Shown piece by piece: positions 36,271 to 47,980 of a stretch of 64,000 bases of DNA; the first letter of the stretch is position 1, and each line of letters opens with the position of its first letter. Source of the stretch: Channa striata. Taxonomy: Eukaryota > Chordata > Actinopteri > Anabantiformes > Channidae. The translations under genes were made by a program, and so were the position numbers. The DNA lies in assembly GCA_033026295.1 (NCBI GenBank), contig CM065185.1:19214001-19278000 (forward strand), given 5' to 3'. Under the pieces are notes generated by a model. That model saw only the letters and a program-made list of their open reading frames with translations. It was not told the DNA's origin and searched no databases.

Positions 36271-37334
36271 ATCACGGTGGAACTGCAGCTGAGTTCACTA
36301 GAAAGCGATACTGACGTTTTTAAAGGGGAAACTGAACAGCCAGCTCACTTCTTTCTGCTTTTATTGTTATTATTATTATAATAATAACCTTACTGGGACA
36401 AAAAAAGAGAAAAAAATGGAAAGATTTTGTTTCCTCTCAGTTTATTCCTCTTTGCAGCAGTCAGCGTTAAACGGGAAGTCTACGGTTCTGTTTCTTCTGG
36501 TCTGTGTGTTTACACATGCAAATTCATATTTTGGCATCAGGATTAGTTTAGCTTTCAGTTTAGACCAGCTGGATGGTTTTTGCCCCGTATATCCACTCAT
36601 AATGTCAAACTAAATGCACAAATGCTGGAAAATGGTTCATATTTTGTACGACGACAGGTGCACTGGTGCTCCGAGTGAACGGTTTGTCGGTGGAAATGAC
36701 TTTATTTCAACCCATTTGCAGCTGTATCTGGGGCTGAATCGCCACCACGCGCATCGTGCAGCCTGTCAGCAGCAAGCAGCCGTTTCCGTGACGCCGCTGA
36801 TGAATGTTTTTAAAAAGAGAAATGGAGAAATAAAGCATCTCTCAAAGAAACCGGTCCATTTGTGCAGTTTTCACAGGCTCACCGACTCACCAGCCGACTC
36901 CCACCCAGAGCTCACCGTCAGATCTTCGTCCAGACTGGGAGCTGGAACAGGCCGTGACAGAATTCGAACACTCGAACACATGTTGACACGGAGAGAAGTG
37001 AGAAGCAGATGGCTGTGCAATGACATCTGCGAGTGTGAGAGAGATGGGAGCGTGTCTCCGCGTAGGAGGACGCAAACGCACACATCAGCGCGTACAGAAG
37101 ACACAAAGACGAGCGGGCGGGAGCTCGTGTGGACACAAACGCAGGCCGACGGCCACACCATCTTCAGCCCTGTGGAGCAGCGGCGACGGAGCCGTGCTGC
37201 CGAGAGACACGAGTAAAACGAGAACTACAACGTATGAGGCACATTACCAGATGATAATCTGTCCCCAGTTTGTGACATTTTTACATTTTACGTTCCGGAA
37301 ATGAAGATCACGCGTCCCAGGTTTGCCAAAGGTC

Positions 37335-37500
37335 ACGCTTTAAAAGGGCGACTTCACCGGCCTTCAGTTCGCTTCCTGTGGCTTTAGTTTAGCAGGTAAA
37401 TGTACGTTCATGCTCTTCAACTTCCCTCTGGCTTCACTGAGTCAAAATATTTCTCTGCTTCTAGCGAAAAACTCCAGATGACATCAGCTCCGAGGAAGTC
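37335..37500 (+). repeat. Unnamed dispersed repeat, copy A
   Basis: Shares an ordered set of words with 52800-52960: AAAGGGC(G/A)ACTTCAC, a GTTTAG..G.(A)AATGTAC stretch, AAATATTT.TCTGCT and AAACTCCAGATGAC. This shows common origin. I do not recognise the family. Confidence 0.6.
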
Positions 37501-37854
37501 AGAGGGAAGTTGAACCGCACCTTCAGCCAGTCAGAGGAGTTGGCCAGAATAAATGAACTTTAATTCAATTTTGTTTATAAAAATTAGTCAGAAGGAGTTT
37601 TAATAACGGGACTTTAATGCCAAAGGTTTTTCGTTGCACGAACGAACGATGCACCAAGCGTATCAGAAGGCAACCTGAAAGACCTGCTCCCAAAATATTT
37701 CAGAGTTTGTGCAGAAATGACTTTTTTAAATATATTTTTGTTTTCGTGGACATTCGTGGACTCACATTTATAGGACACGTTCACTGACATTGAACTTTTG
37801 CTTCCAGTTCGAGTACGTGTAAATAAATGCCATTAAACTTCCTGTGACTTCCCT

Positions 37855-37925
37855 ACATTACAATCTGGCTGAAAATGCCTCTCGGTGACATCACTGGGAG
37901 GAACCTTCAGTTCACATTATGACAT
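37855..37925 (-). repeat. Unnamed dispersed repeat, inverted end fragment
   Basis: The reverse complement contains TGAACTGAAGGTTCCTCCCA then GTGATGTCA, matching TGAACTGAAGGTTTCTCCAA GTGAT at 53057-53080 in copy B. This is therefore the opposite end of the same repeat in inverse orientation, about 400 bp from copy A. The two together may be the ends of one diverged element. Confidence 0.5.
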
Positions 37926-38904
37926 CTTGTCAGTCGCCCCCATGAAGTTTGTAATCACGGTCAAACTGAGTTTTTAATATAGAATATATGGAAGTCAGTG
38001 GGAAGGTTGAAAGCATGAATGCACATTTATGGAGCTTCAGCCTCGTCTCTGGGTTTGTTAAAACTCCTCCACTTTTCCCATCACGTTTGGTGTGAGGACA
38101 GATCACATTTCTCTTTCGGAGGGAAAACAGCTGCATGTTGTCGCAGAAATGACTCGCTACAGTGACAGACCATTTGAAAATGCTGAGAGAGGAAATGTTC
38201 CTCCGCAGAGTCCGTGGATTCTGCCGCTGCTCCGTCATTAGAAACAACCGATTTTTTAACATTACAAACACACAAGAAACCCACAATAATTGGAGCTAAA
38301 GCGGCTTAAAAGCTGTGAAATCTACGCAGGGTTTTCAAACAGTAACTTACTGCACAAACAGAATCGAACCGACGGAGACGGTGGCGAAACGCAAATACGA
38401 TAATCGACTCAAACGCAAAAACAAACAAACGACAACCGGGGCCTGGGATAATCCACTGTCAACACGGTTTTCAACCTCGTTCTCTACATCTACTTCCAAT
38501 CTCTCCAGACACACACACACACACACACACACCCAGCAGCAGCAGTGCGATGCTGGAGTGATGCTGAGGAATCTGTTCTTTGTCTGCTTCTCCCAGGAGA
38601 CACAAATAATTACTTTTCCATGAAATCCACACATTGTGAATTTTGTTTTCCTCTATAATTTTGTAGATAATTGAATTCAATACCCCAGAGGTATTATATT
38701 GCCTCAAAAAACACGAAGCCAACTGAATGAAAACACACACACACACTCAGAGAAGTCGAAAATTTATCTGTGTTGACTTATTATATCTGTGCCATTACGC
38801 GACTTATCTGAATGCGCTCCATGTCAGTCTGGATAATGCTGGATTGACTGACGCTGCCAAAAACCAAAATAATTGCCTTAAAAACACACAAGCAATCACA
38901 GCAG

Positions 38905-38935
<31 letters not shown>

Positions 38936-39735
38936 TTCTCTTGCTGACAGGGAACTACAAAGGCTCGGGACTGCTGTACATCCTTGTTGAGCTTTCATTA
39001 AGTGTGATTGAGGTGTAAAGGATTCGTTTGATCACTTTCGTATCCACATCCCAATTACTGCAGTCTGTTAGCTGCCAACGGGAGTGAGCGGAGAAGCCGA
39101 GACGGCCTTGAAGTCCATCTTCCCTCCTCCACAATCCAAATGAGACTTTCTTTACCCCCTTTTTTTCCCTTTTTGGGAGTTTTTAGCCCAACATATATTT
39201 GGCTTTTGGTGAAAGCAGCAGGGAACCGCATCTTTAGCGAGCTTAAGATGAAAGCGCCGTGATATCTCCTGTGATCTGAACTTGTGTCAGAAATTTAAAT
39301 TCGCATCAGTCAGCAGCTCCACCAGTTGTAAACCAAATGAACAACATTGTGTTTTGGTGTTTGTGCTGACATGATGGTTGACGGTGTTCACCGGTGTTCC
39401 ACACCGAATCCCTGAGCTGACAGGGAATCCTCAGTGTCTCTCGCCGGGGACGGAAGTGTTCAACTGCATTGTCTCTGCTCTGATGAGCTATGATTGACTG
39501 ATTGACATCAGCTTTATAAACTGTGCAGACAATCGCAGAGCTCTGAAAAGTTCGTAAGCTGGATGGACAATCACATTGATTTTTTTTAGAAGTGGTTTAG
39601 CCAAAAGGAGCAGCTTCTCTTTAACTGGCATTAGTCATCAGGGTTTGTGCCGAGAGATATGGAATTTCTCTTGGCGCAAACTGCCACATTAAAACGATAA
39701 AGAATGACCTGTATAATAACACACAATGGTCGTGT

Positions 39736-39835
39736 CCATTCATCACCTACAGAGAAAGGCCACAGCCGGCCAGGGATTCAACCATGGGACCTTGTGGCCG
39801 TGAGGCGGCAGCGCTAACCGCTCCCCCACCCCCAC
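39736..39835 (-). mobile_element. tRNA-like SINE fragment
   Basis: On the minus strand it reads GCGGTTAGCGCTGCCGCCTC, then GTCCCATGGTTGAATCCCTG and GGCCTTTCTCTGTAGG. This is a diverged copy of a very common fish repeat with a tRNA-like head (AGTGGTTAGC...GGTTCGAATCC). Confidence 0.65.
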
Positions 39836-41261
39836 TTTAATCTCTGAGTTTGTTTATAGACAGATTATTGCACCACTGAAATAATCCCACGTGTGTGATG
39901 CAGCATCACTGTTGCTATAACTACCCACAATTCACTATGGCTCCTACACTCATTGACAACAGTACTGGCCACAGTAACAGGGCAGGGAACCACAGGAAGT
40001 AGCTGAGCTCATTCAGGAGACGCCCGTGAGTGATGGAGTGAAGGCTCCATGTTCGGATTAGTGAAAACTGTTTGGGAATAAAGTTTTTTAGTCACTCGGC
40101 CTCTCGACCGATTATTCACAAAGTCGCCTCAGGATGAGACGGTGAATCTCAGTTCTAATAACGCTGTCGGCTGTTGGTTGGTTTAAAACGTCGTCAGACT
40201 CTTTGATCAGCGCCGTGCTCCCAGATTTTAGCTTCTACACATTAAACTGCCGGTGTTACATTCACACTTCCAGTTAATTTAATGCAGCTTTTTCATATGT
40301 CAAAGAACGGCCAAAACCCTTGGAAATGAGAAACTTGATACTGGTTTAAGATTTCTGGTGCAGTGATTGAAGTTCTCTCATTTCCTAAGTTAACATACGC
40401 TCAGGACTTTGTCGGTGTGGTAAAGGAAACAGATTTCTGTGGGCAGGAATCTCCACGCCATCGATCGGCTGGAAGACAAACAGGAACCAGATTGAAGCTA
40501 AACAACTCGCCATCGCACACCTCTGTGGACCCCTAACTCCAGCAGGACGAGAGCTTTGTGCTGCACCTCAGTTTCACTCAGTTTCCCTTGTTTCGTCTGT
40601 TCAGGACTGAATCTTTGAAGAGTCATCGCTGCGTTGATGCGAGTCATTTTCAACTGCTCACACAAACCACTGAAGAAGGTTTCTGAGTAATGTCCTTGAT
40701 TCGCTCTGCTCACGATTCTCCGTTGATAAATCTCATCTTGCTGTTTTTTGTGCAGTCGCAGCCTCCGTCACTTAAACACCACGGGCTTGAAACACAAAGG
40801 AGATGGTTCCTGGGCATTTCGGTGCTTTGCTGTCATTACAGCAGCGACTGTGTGAGGACTGTTATTCTCACGGCGTCGTGTAAAAGCAATAAACCCGTCA
40901 GCCGAGCAAAATGTGTGAAGCAGCATTTCTTGGCTGCTGTGTCCATAGAAATATGACATGAAGTCTTAGTTTTATCACAGCTCATTAGCTTGTGTAGAAT
41001 CAATAAAATGCAGCAATTATGGGGTTTGTGCTTTAAAACAAGCCTTTCTGTTGGAGGAGTTCGACTTCCTCCTCTTCATCACCAGCATGAAACGCGCTTC
41101 TTTTGTTCCTTAAACCTCGGCGTGATAATAAAACCGTCGCTTCTCCTAAACCAAATTTAACGGCTCTCCGCATGGTTTTTAAACGGCGTGTTGTGTCATG
41201 GCCGCGTAAAACAATTTACCGGTTCGATACAGGAACCTGTGCAGTCACGGCGTTTGGAGGA

Positions 41262-41346
41262 GAACCGCAGGCTGTGGGCAGAACCGCAGGCTGTGGGCAG
41301 AACCGCAGGCTGTGGGCAGAACCGCAGGCTGTGGGCAGAACCACAG
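41262..41346. repeat. 19-bp minisatellite, about 4.4 copies
   Basis: The unit GAACCGCAGGCTGTGGGCA repeats exactly from 41262 to 41337, with a partial diverged unit (GAACCACAG) at the end. Confidence 0.97.
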
Positions 41347-41511
41347 TCATCGTCTAGGGACGAGACTCAAGAACATGTTACAGAATCCCACTGATTCCAA
41401 ATCCACTTATTGCACCTGAATCGGTTTGTCGTAATATTTCTCTTTCGTTGTCAATATCCTCTCACGCACTAAACATTTAGCATTCGTTTCATTGGCTGCC
41501 CCATTCATTTT

Positions 41512-41712
41512 AAATATGCTGGCCAAAACATTAGAACCACCCCTTCTCATAATGCCTTTGACCTCAGTAATAAAGCCGTAGTAGATTTATGACCTTTGAC
41601 AGTTTCAAACTAAAAACCAACAAATTATAGAATTGTAGAATTCAGGCAGAACTGCAGTTTTGGGTTGTATTAAATTGCACAGGTGGTCATAATGTTATGC
41701 CTGATCGGTGTA
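41512..41712 (-). mobile_element. MITE-like element, copy 2, with terminal inverted repeats
   Basis: The right end, ending GCCTGATCGGTGTA, and the left end can be aligned over 31 bases as inverted repeats. The best agreement is AACATTAGAACCACC (left) against AACATTATGACCACC (right, inverted). The length is about 200 bp. A TACACTGATCAGGCATAACATTA-like terminus is familiar from fish DNA elements. It carries no coding capacity. Confidence 0.65.
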
Positions 41713-41937
41713 AAACACGGTAGGTGCAGACAAAGAACATTCTGAACATTTTGAAACATGAATATGAACACACTTCACTCAATTCAGCTGAATTATCTTT
41801 ATTATCTTTCAAATGCTACAACTGTAGATTTTTTGCTTCTCTCTTTTTTTATTATAGCATTAAAATAATAAAATAAAAAATCCAGTTGAAATTGCCACTC
41901 TACCCCCACCTATTCTGTGAGCTAAGTGTTACAGCAC

Positions 41938-41938
<1 letters not shown>

Positions 41939-41990
<52 letters not shown>
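41939..41990. repeat. (CA)n microsatellite, about 52 bp
   Basis: Pure CA run, with a second of about 28 bp at 42161-42188. Confidence 0.97.
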
Positions 41991-41993
<3 letters not shown>

Positions 41994-42160
41994 TGTGCCG
42001 AGTTGCTCCCAGTGACAGTGAACTTTTGATGTGGGCAACAGTGTTGGATCAAAGCGAAACACAAAAGCTCAGTGTGAAAGTGCTGAGACGAGAGCGAGGG
42101 TACCACCCCTCCTCGAGCTCCCATTCCCCAACTCCCCCATGGAGTCATCCAGGCAGCCTG

Positions 42161-42191
<31 letters not shown>

Positions 42192-43570
42192 CGCACTCCA
42201 AGGATAGACGCCGATGAGATCATTCCTGATGAGATCATCACGTCTCTGTCTTTGGATGTCACTTTTTTATGTCTCAGTTTACATCTTCCTCCCTATTTCT
42301 CTGGGAAGCACATGCCGTAAAACTCTGAGGAAAATCCATACACTTTGTCTCCATTTTAAGAGCTGTCCTTTATCTTTTTGGAACCAAGAATCTTTAGATG
42401 CAAAAAGGTTTAAGTCATAAAGCCAAAGCTCAGGATTAAACACGCAAAGGAAGAATTTCAACTCATTTCACTGTCGGTGTCCCTGCTGTTTCCGTCTCTT
42501 CCTCTGTCACCTCAGTTCAAATACGTCTATTGACAATTAAAAATTTACTTTACAAGAGCAGAGCTATGGATGGCAAACACAGAAACCCCCAAAACCAACA
42601 AGCAAACAGCACAAAACGGAATCCGACATGGCATTATGTCAATGATAGAAAGGCAAAGTTTGCACTTCTAAAAAAACAAAACAAAAAAAAACACGCTTCC
42701 AGTTATGACAGTGAGTTTTCAGTTGAACTAAAGTAAGAACAATGAATCTGAGAACCCAACAGAGAAGATGCCGAGCGGGATGTTTCGCTTCTTTTAAACT
42801 TGTCAAACCACGGAAAAATAATGGACACTGACCTTACTCATGAACAAACATTCATTGATCTCAGATGAACTGATTAGATTTTTTTTGCGGACACGTGTGA
42901 AGTCACCGTGTCCTCACCCGTGCTCCAGTCTCGTCAATGCAATAACTGAGAATCATCTGCAGAGAACGTCTTTGCGACGGCCTCCGCCCGAGGCCATGGA
43001 TGAACTGATGAGAACGGGAACCTGCACAGTGCGCGAACGCTTGCGAAACATCAGGCGCTAATTCTAGTTTCGGTCGTTGTGAGGTTGTTTTGACCTGAAG
43101 TCGCCGTGACGCTGTGCAATAAAAACCAGGAAATTAACTGCTACCATTTTGGCGGAGGATTTTATTATTTGTCAGGAAAGACAAATGGTTTAGAGCAGCA
43201 AACATGCTGGTGGTATATTGAGAGACTAGCAAATATTTGAGTCAATACTGCAGATTATTACTTTAATATAGATTATTAAATCTGCCTGTTACAGCGAAAC
43301 AATTTATATTTCTCATTTTTCTCTTAATATCGCCCCCGTTTCTAACCATCTCTTCTTGTCCCAACTTTATGTTTCGCGTGTATTTCTTGTTTATCTTTAT
43401 TCCGGCTCCACTCTGAGCTGTATTAGAAAAACTGGGCATGAGAAATATTTCCAGGGCAGTTTACGGCACTTTTCTTTTTCTTTCTGCCAGTTCCATCTCC
43501 TCAGAAAAACACCCAAGATCACAATGAAAAGACCCGAGCCCAACAACGCATACATCAGCATGTGTGCGCT

Positions 43571-43602
43571 CACACACACACACGCATACACACACACACA
43601 CA

Positions 43603-43681
<79 letters not shown>
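43571..43681. repeat. (CA)n microsatellite, about 111 bp
   Basis: The longest CA tract of the window, with GCATA and ATA interruptions in the first 40 bp and a pure run afterwards. It opens long His-Thr or Cys-Val frames on both strands that have no coding meaning. Confidence 0.97.
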
Positions 43682-43684
<3 letters not shown>

Positions 43685-44765
43685 TTGCCACTCGCCATGT
43701 TCTGGGGCGACTCAATCGGAGTAACGTCCCTCCAAGGCCACGCAACTTTCTTAATTAAGGGCATAAATTTCGTCTCCTGCCTTTTTTTTTGCACGACAGA
43801 ATTATGGGGTGTTCATTTTGTTTGCCTCAGCGAGCCTCTACGAAGAAAACAGGGACGGAAAAAAAAGAAAGGGAGAATAAACAGCAAACCCTCAGCGACT
43901 CAGCTGTGCTACTGTAGCGGGTCCTGAAGGAACCCATCCTGCGAGTGCTGTCATTTACATATTGCTTTGATGAAAGAATACAGTTATTTGGTTTTTATTT
44001 GCATCAGTGAGACGCTCTGCTCCTCCTCCCCCTCCTCATTCTCGCACTCCGCGTATCCAAGAACTGAAAACAGAAGGAGGAAAATGGGGAGAAAAGAGAA
44101 AAGCTCGTTTTATTTTCAGGCCGCACTCGCTCGCTGCAGGCGACTGTGATCACTCTCAAATTATTTTTGATAATTTTAGGACATTGGAGCAGGAATTTAA
44201 AAAAAATTTTTAGGGTGGGGAATAATACACTCAAAACTACTGACATCAACTTGCAGAAACAGAAAAACTAGACGCCCTCCTTGGAACTGGCGGCGTGAAT
44301 GTGGCCTGTTTAGTTTTCAGACGTGCGACACCGAATTGGCCTTAATGTCGCTACCTGGAGCTGATTTACGGCGTAGAATCAGACCAAGCCGCCAATGCGA
44401 AAACCTCGCCAGCGGCTGCAGCCAGAGTCTGATCACATTTCTCTTCGGGTGCCACCACACTGCCGACGGTCCGCTGCATTCGGCCCGACTGGAAGCGATC
44501 GCCGTAGCAACTGAACTGGCCTGTTCGAAGAACTCTGCAGAAGTGAAAACAGGAAGACAAAAGGCTTCGCTGTAGGTGGCCAGTGAAACGGCTGTTTTAC
44601 AGTTTTCTAAACAGCTTCATCAACTTTATTTTTTCCAAGAAAATTGTCATTTTCTCTTCAAATCATCATCTGCTGTTATTAAATCTATTACATTATGTTG
44701 TCGTAGCCGAGCCACGATGCTGTCGTGAGTTGGATTAGTCACGCTCAGAATAAAACCGGCCTCCC

Positions 44766-44805
<40 letters not shown>

Positions 44806-46489
44806 CATTCTTTGGACGACTGTCATCGTCCTTTTTGTCTTTTGACTTTGCGAACACGGATCACGGCCGTAAAGCGGCGTCTGTGTAACGAGCGTCACCT
44901 TGAGACCAAAACTTTCACTGGCGTTTGTATTTTCGCACCGTTTCACTGACCTTCACCTGGAGGCAACTTAGTTACGGTTCAACCGGAGCCACAAACGCCT
45001 TCGCTTCGCTGTGCAGCCTGGTGTTTAGGATTTGATGAAGAAATCACAGCTGCACATACACAATTTTCAAACATAAATGGGTTTGAGCTAAATGGATTAT
45101 GAATGGCTTTAAGCCCTTTCATCCAGGTGTAATTCTCGGCTAATACCAACACAATCAGAGCCCTACTAAAACTGAAAAGTAATTGCTCGCACAAATCTGA
45201 CCATTAGTTGTAGCTTTTCCTGCCGTTTGAGGGGGTTTGGAGAACGGTTCATCGCTCAAACTTCAATTTGACCTCGACGGGGACTTTGAATTTACGTCAC
45301 CTGCTCTTATAATCAGTGTGTTTCATTCATTTGACACCTTGTGAAAACCTTTGTGTGGATTCTGACTCACACGTGTGAAGCGGGGGTCAAACGTTGCACT
45401 GAAAGCTGCAGAAACCGAACGAAGAAATGCTGAAGCTGAACAATGTGCGGCGGCCCTGAGCGCTCACAGCGCTGCAATAAAAAACGAGAAAGAAATAAAG
45501 AAATTCAACATCGTCACCAGGAAACCTCGACACGAGCAAACGACAAACGCGCTGCTCGTGTCGTTTCCTTAATGCGGCGCCTGCCTGGTCTGACGGATGA
45601 CGTCGTCTTTTAACATCTGCTTGTCTGTTTGCGGTGCCGTGTTCTCTCGGGGCCACCGTCACCATCCCTGAATTTGATTTCAATTTTTGAGAATAAATAT
45701 ATGATGCAAAACAAAACTACTTGTTGCTATAATAATGTATTTTTTCCCACGTTTATTGGCGGGTAACGAACTCATGTTCTTGTTTACAACACAACTCAGT
45801 GTTTCCTCACAAGTAATTAAGGTGAAGCAGAGTTTGGAATCTTTCTGTGAATACTTGGGATTTGATTATATCCTGCCGATCTGTAATCACATTTCATTGT
45901 GCACTCAATAACTATCAGCACTGTGGGAAGTGTGAGAAACGAATAACACCCACTATTGCCTTTTTTTGAATGCAGACAAAATGGAATACGGCACGTGTGC
46001 AGCTGCAGAGCCTCGAACCCGCACGGAAGCGGTTCAGTGAAACAAAAACTGAAGCGTCTGTCGTCTCTTGTCACGTTCTCATTGAAGTGAGCTTTGCCTT
46101 TCTTCCCTCGCTGCGTCTGCCGCCTCTCCTCCAGCAGCCAGCGCTCAGTGGTATTTTTGTCTCAGCCAGTTCGGAATAAAGGAGTCGTCTCTCTATTCAG
46201 CTTTTTTTCGGTTAAATGTTCAGGAGAGCAACCTACCGCCGAGCCGCCCGTGAAAGCACACAGGGAGCTGCACTTTAAATTGAGATATCCACATCGGGAC
46301 GAGAAAACGCGACAAGACAAACAAGAAGGCGCCGGTGTGAAATTAAAACACATATTTGAAAGACTAACTGATGGATCCTGGGAGCAAAATATCCCCAAAG
46401 AGTTTGTTTTTGGCTCCAAAGCGCTCGACTCTTTTATTCCTCCTGCCAAGTTTGACAAAAACTCCCAACACCAGCCCAAAATTTCCTGC

Positions 46490-46740
46490 CATAGATTTTC
46501 TCCTAATGAGTAAACATTTATTTGCATATTTGACACTAACGACCGATCGGTTATTCCTTAATGGCCTCATATTTCTCTAATTGGATGAGTGTGTGGTGCT
46601 AATTAATTACCAATTACCAGCTAATGGCTGCATATTCATGAGCCCACAGCCCATTAGCCTCCAATAAATACATATTAAAAGGCCCTGATTGCTAAGTAGC
46701 TTATCATCAACATGCTCATCGTTTGATAATTGCAGTGTGT
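46490..46740. promoter_or_regulatory. Candidate conserved enhancer with homeodomain cores
   Basis: AT-rich, non-repetitive, with dense transcription-factor-like words: GTAAACATTTATTTGCATAT (forkhead/POU-like), GCTAATTAATTACCAATTAC (tandem TAATTA), AGCTAATGGCTGCATATTCA, CCATTAGCC and CTAATTGG. Several cores sit within 120 bp. This density and the lack of repeats are typical of deeply conserved developmental enhancers. No conservation data were available. Confidence 0.4.
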
Positions 46741-47411
46741 TCATCTTTCTTCCGTCTCCAGCGGGACGGCGGTTCGAGGAGAACACGTCTCCGAAGAGCT
46801 CAGCTGATCAGAACCGACGTCGCTTCAAGACGACGCGCTTTATCATTCACCAACAACGTTGGGAAAGCACGAGATCAAAATATATATACGCTAAAAAACA
46901 ACATGTGGGTCAGACTTCAGATTGCAGTGACGGCTTCTCCTCAGGTCTGTTCAATTTCAAAGTGAAATGAAACACGGCACCTCAGTCGGATCCGTGTCAG
47001 TGACGTCTCAGGGTGAATTAATGAGAGTCGACGCAAGATACAGTCTCCAAAGACACACTGCACTTCCTGACCTTAGCACTGACTCACCACGTGTTCAGGA
47101 ACCTGATTCATGGGGAATGTGCGTTTCATCCATTGTCTGTCTTTTTTTTTTTTTTTTTTTTAACATGGTGACTAGCACCAATAACGTTATCGCTGCCTTT
47201 GCTGTGGAGAGACGGAGATACCGGGTCAAGCACTGGGCCTCGAAAATATTCTGAATAAACGAGTCAAATAATTTTTTATGCTCATCTGGTAAATTGAAGC
47301 GCTTGTGACTGGCATTTAAAGAATGAAGACTCAACCCACATTTGTTGTTTCCTTATTGAAGCCGTGGATGCTGTTGACTTTTCTTTTAAACCTTTATTCC
47401 TCGATAACGGG

Positions 47412-47449
47412 ATGATCTTAGGGTAACAACTTTGTTACCCTAAGATCAT
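47412..47449. repeat. Perfect 18-bp inverted repeat with 2-nt spacer
   Basis: The arm ATGATCTTAGGGTAACAA (47412-47429) is exactly complementary to 47432-47449. A near-perfect palindrome of this size forms a stable hairpin or cruciform. No U-tract follows and there is no gene nearby. Confidence 0.95.
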
Positions 47450-47782
47450 GATGGTAGTGGTTAAATTATGAGACGACTTAAATGACAACTGACCCCTCAC
47501 ATCACTGTGGTGCTGAAACACGGGGCATTTTTTATTCTAAACTCCTGGAACACGTTTATCCGAAAGCCGTCCAACATTTCGGTTTGCTTAAAAAGGCCCA
47601 CGGTCAGCACCAGTTCACAACAAAACTACATGCTTCCAAAATTGTTCCCAAAAATTTCCAATAATATCCAAATAAAGAAATAATATTTCTCCTTAAAGTC
47701 ACATTCTTATTATACAAACTTGGGCTCACGATATTCAATGACTGCGGTTCGGCTGCATTTGCACTAGGAATCGTCCAGCCGT

Positions 47783-47980
47783 GGGCGGCTGTGGCTCAGT
47801 CGGTAAGGAAGCCGTCTGCAGGCCACGGGGTCAGTGGTCTGATTCTCTGTGTCCAAGTGTCTTTGGGCCAGACACTGAACGCCCAGTTGCTCGCGGTTGC
47901 TCAGCACCTTTCATGGGAGCATGAGTGAGTGTGAACAAGTGAATGAGAAGCAGGAGTAAGAAAAAGCAATATGAACAGAG
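47783..47980 (+). mobile_element. tRNA-derived SINE
   Basis: Starts GGGCGGCTGTGGCTCAGTCG (A box TGGCTCAGTCGG) with a degenerate B-box region GGTCAGTGGTCTGATTC. It is followed by the typical body phrase AAGTGTCTTTGGGCCAGACA CTGAACGCCC and GAGTGTGAACAAGTGAATGA. This order matches a SINE abundant in percomorph fishes. The divergence suggests an old copy. Confidence 0.8.

Larger units (their letters stand above)
30601..41511. other. Intergenic, no gene recognised
   Basis: Open frames up to 207 codons (32938-33561, 34371-34994, 36614-37216, plus strand) have no recognisable domain. Two of them are produced by CA/TG or pyrimidine-rich sequence. Contents: a MITE, two tRNA-derived SINE pieces, a dispersed repeat, a strongly pyrimidine-rich stretch at 34540-34990, an A20 tract at 31972-31991 and many CA tracts. 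Further CA tracts are near 34063-34105, 35115-35136, 35299-35341, 38509-38533 and 38909-38934. Confidence 0.7.

Noticed and set aside
36614..37216. 200-codon open frame (plus)
   Set aside because: The composition is unlike a folded protein, it has no family motif, and it overlaps equally long frames on the other strand. Without RNA evidence it cannot be supported.
43571..43681. His-Thr or Cys-Val repeat protein
   Set aside because: Direct translation of a CA/TG microsatellite.
47783..47856. Functional tRNA gene
   Set aside because: The A box is good, but the B box is degenerate (GGTCTGATTC), no cloverleaf closes, and the sequence continues into a SINE body.
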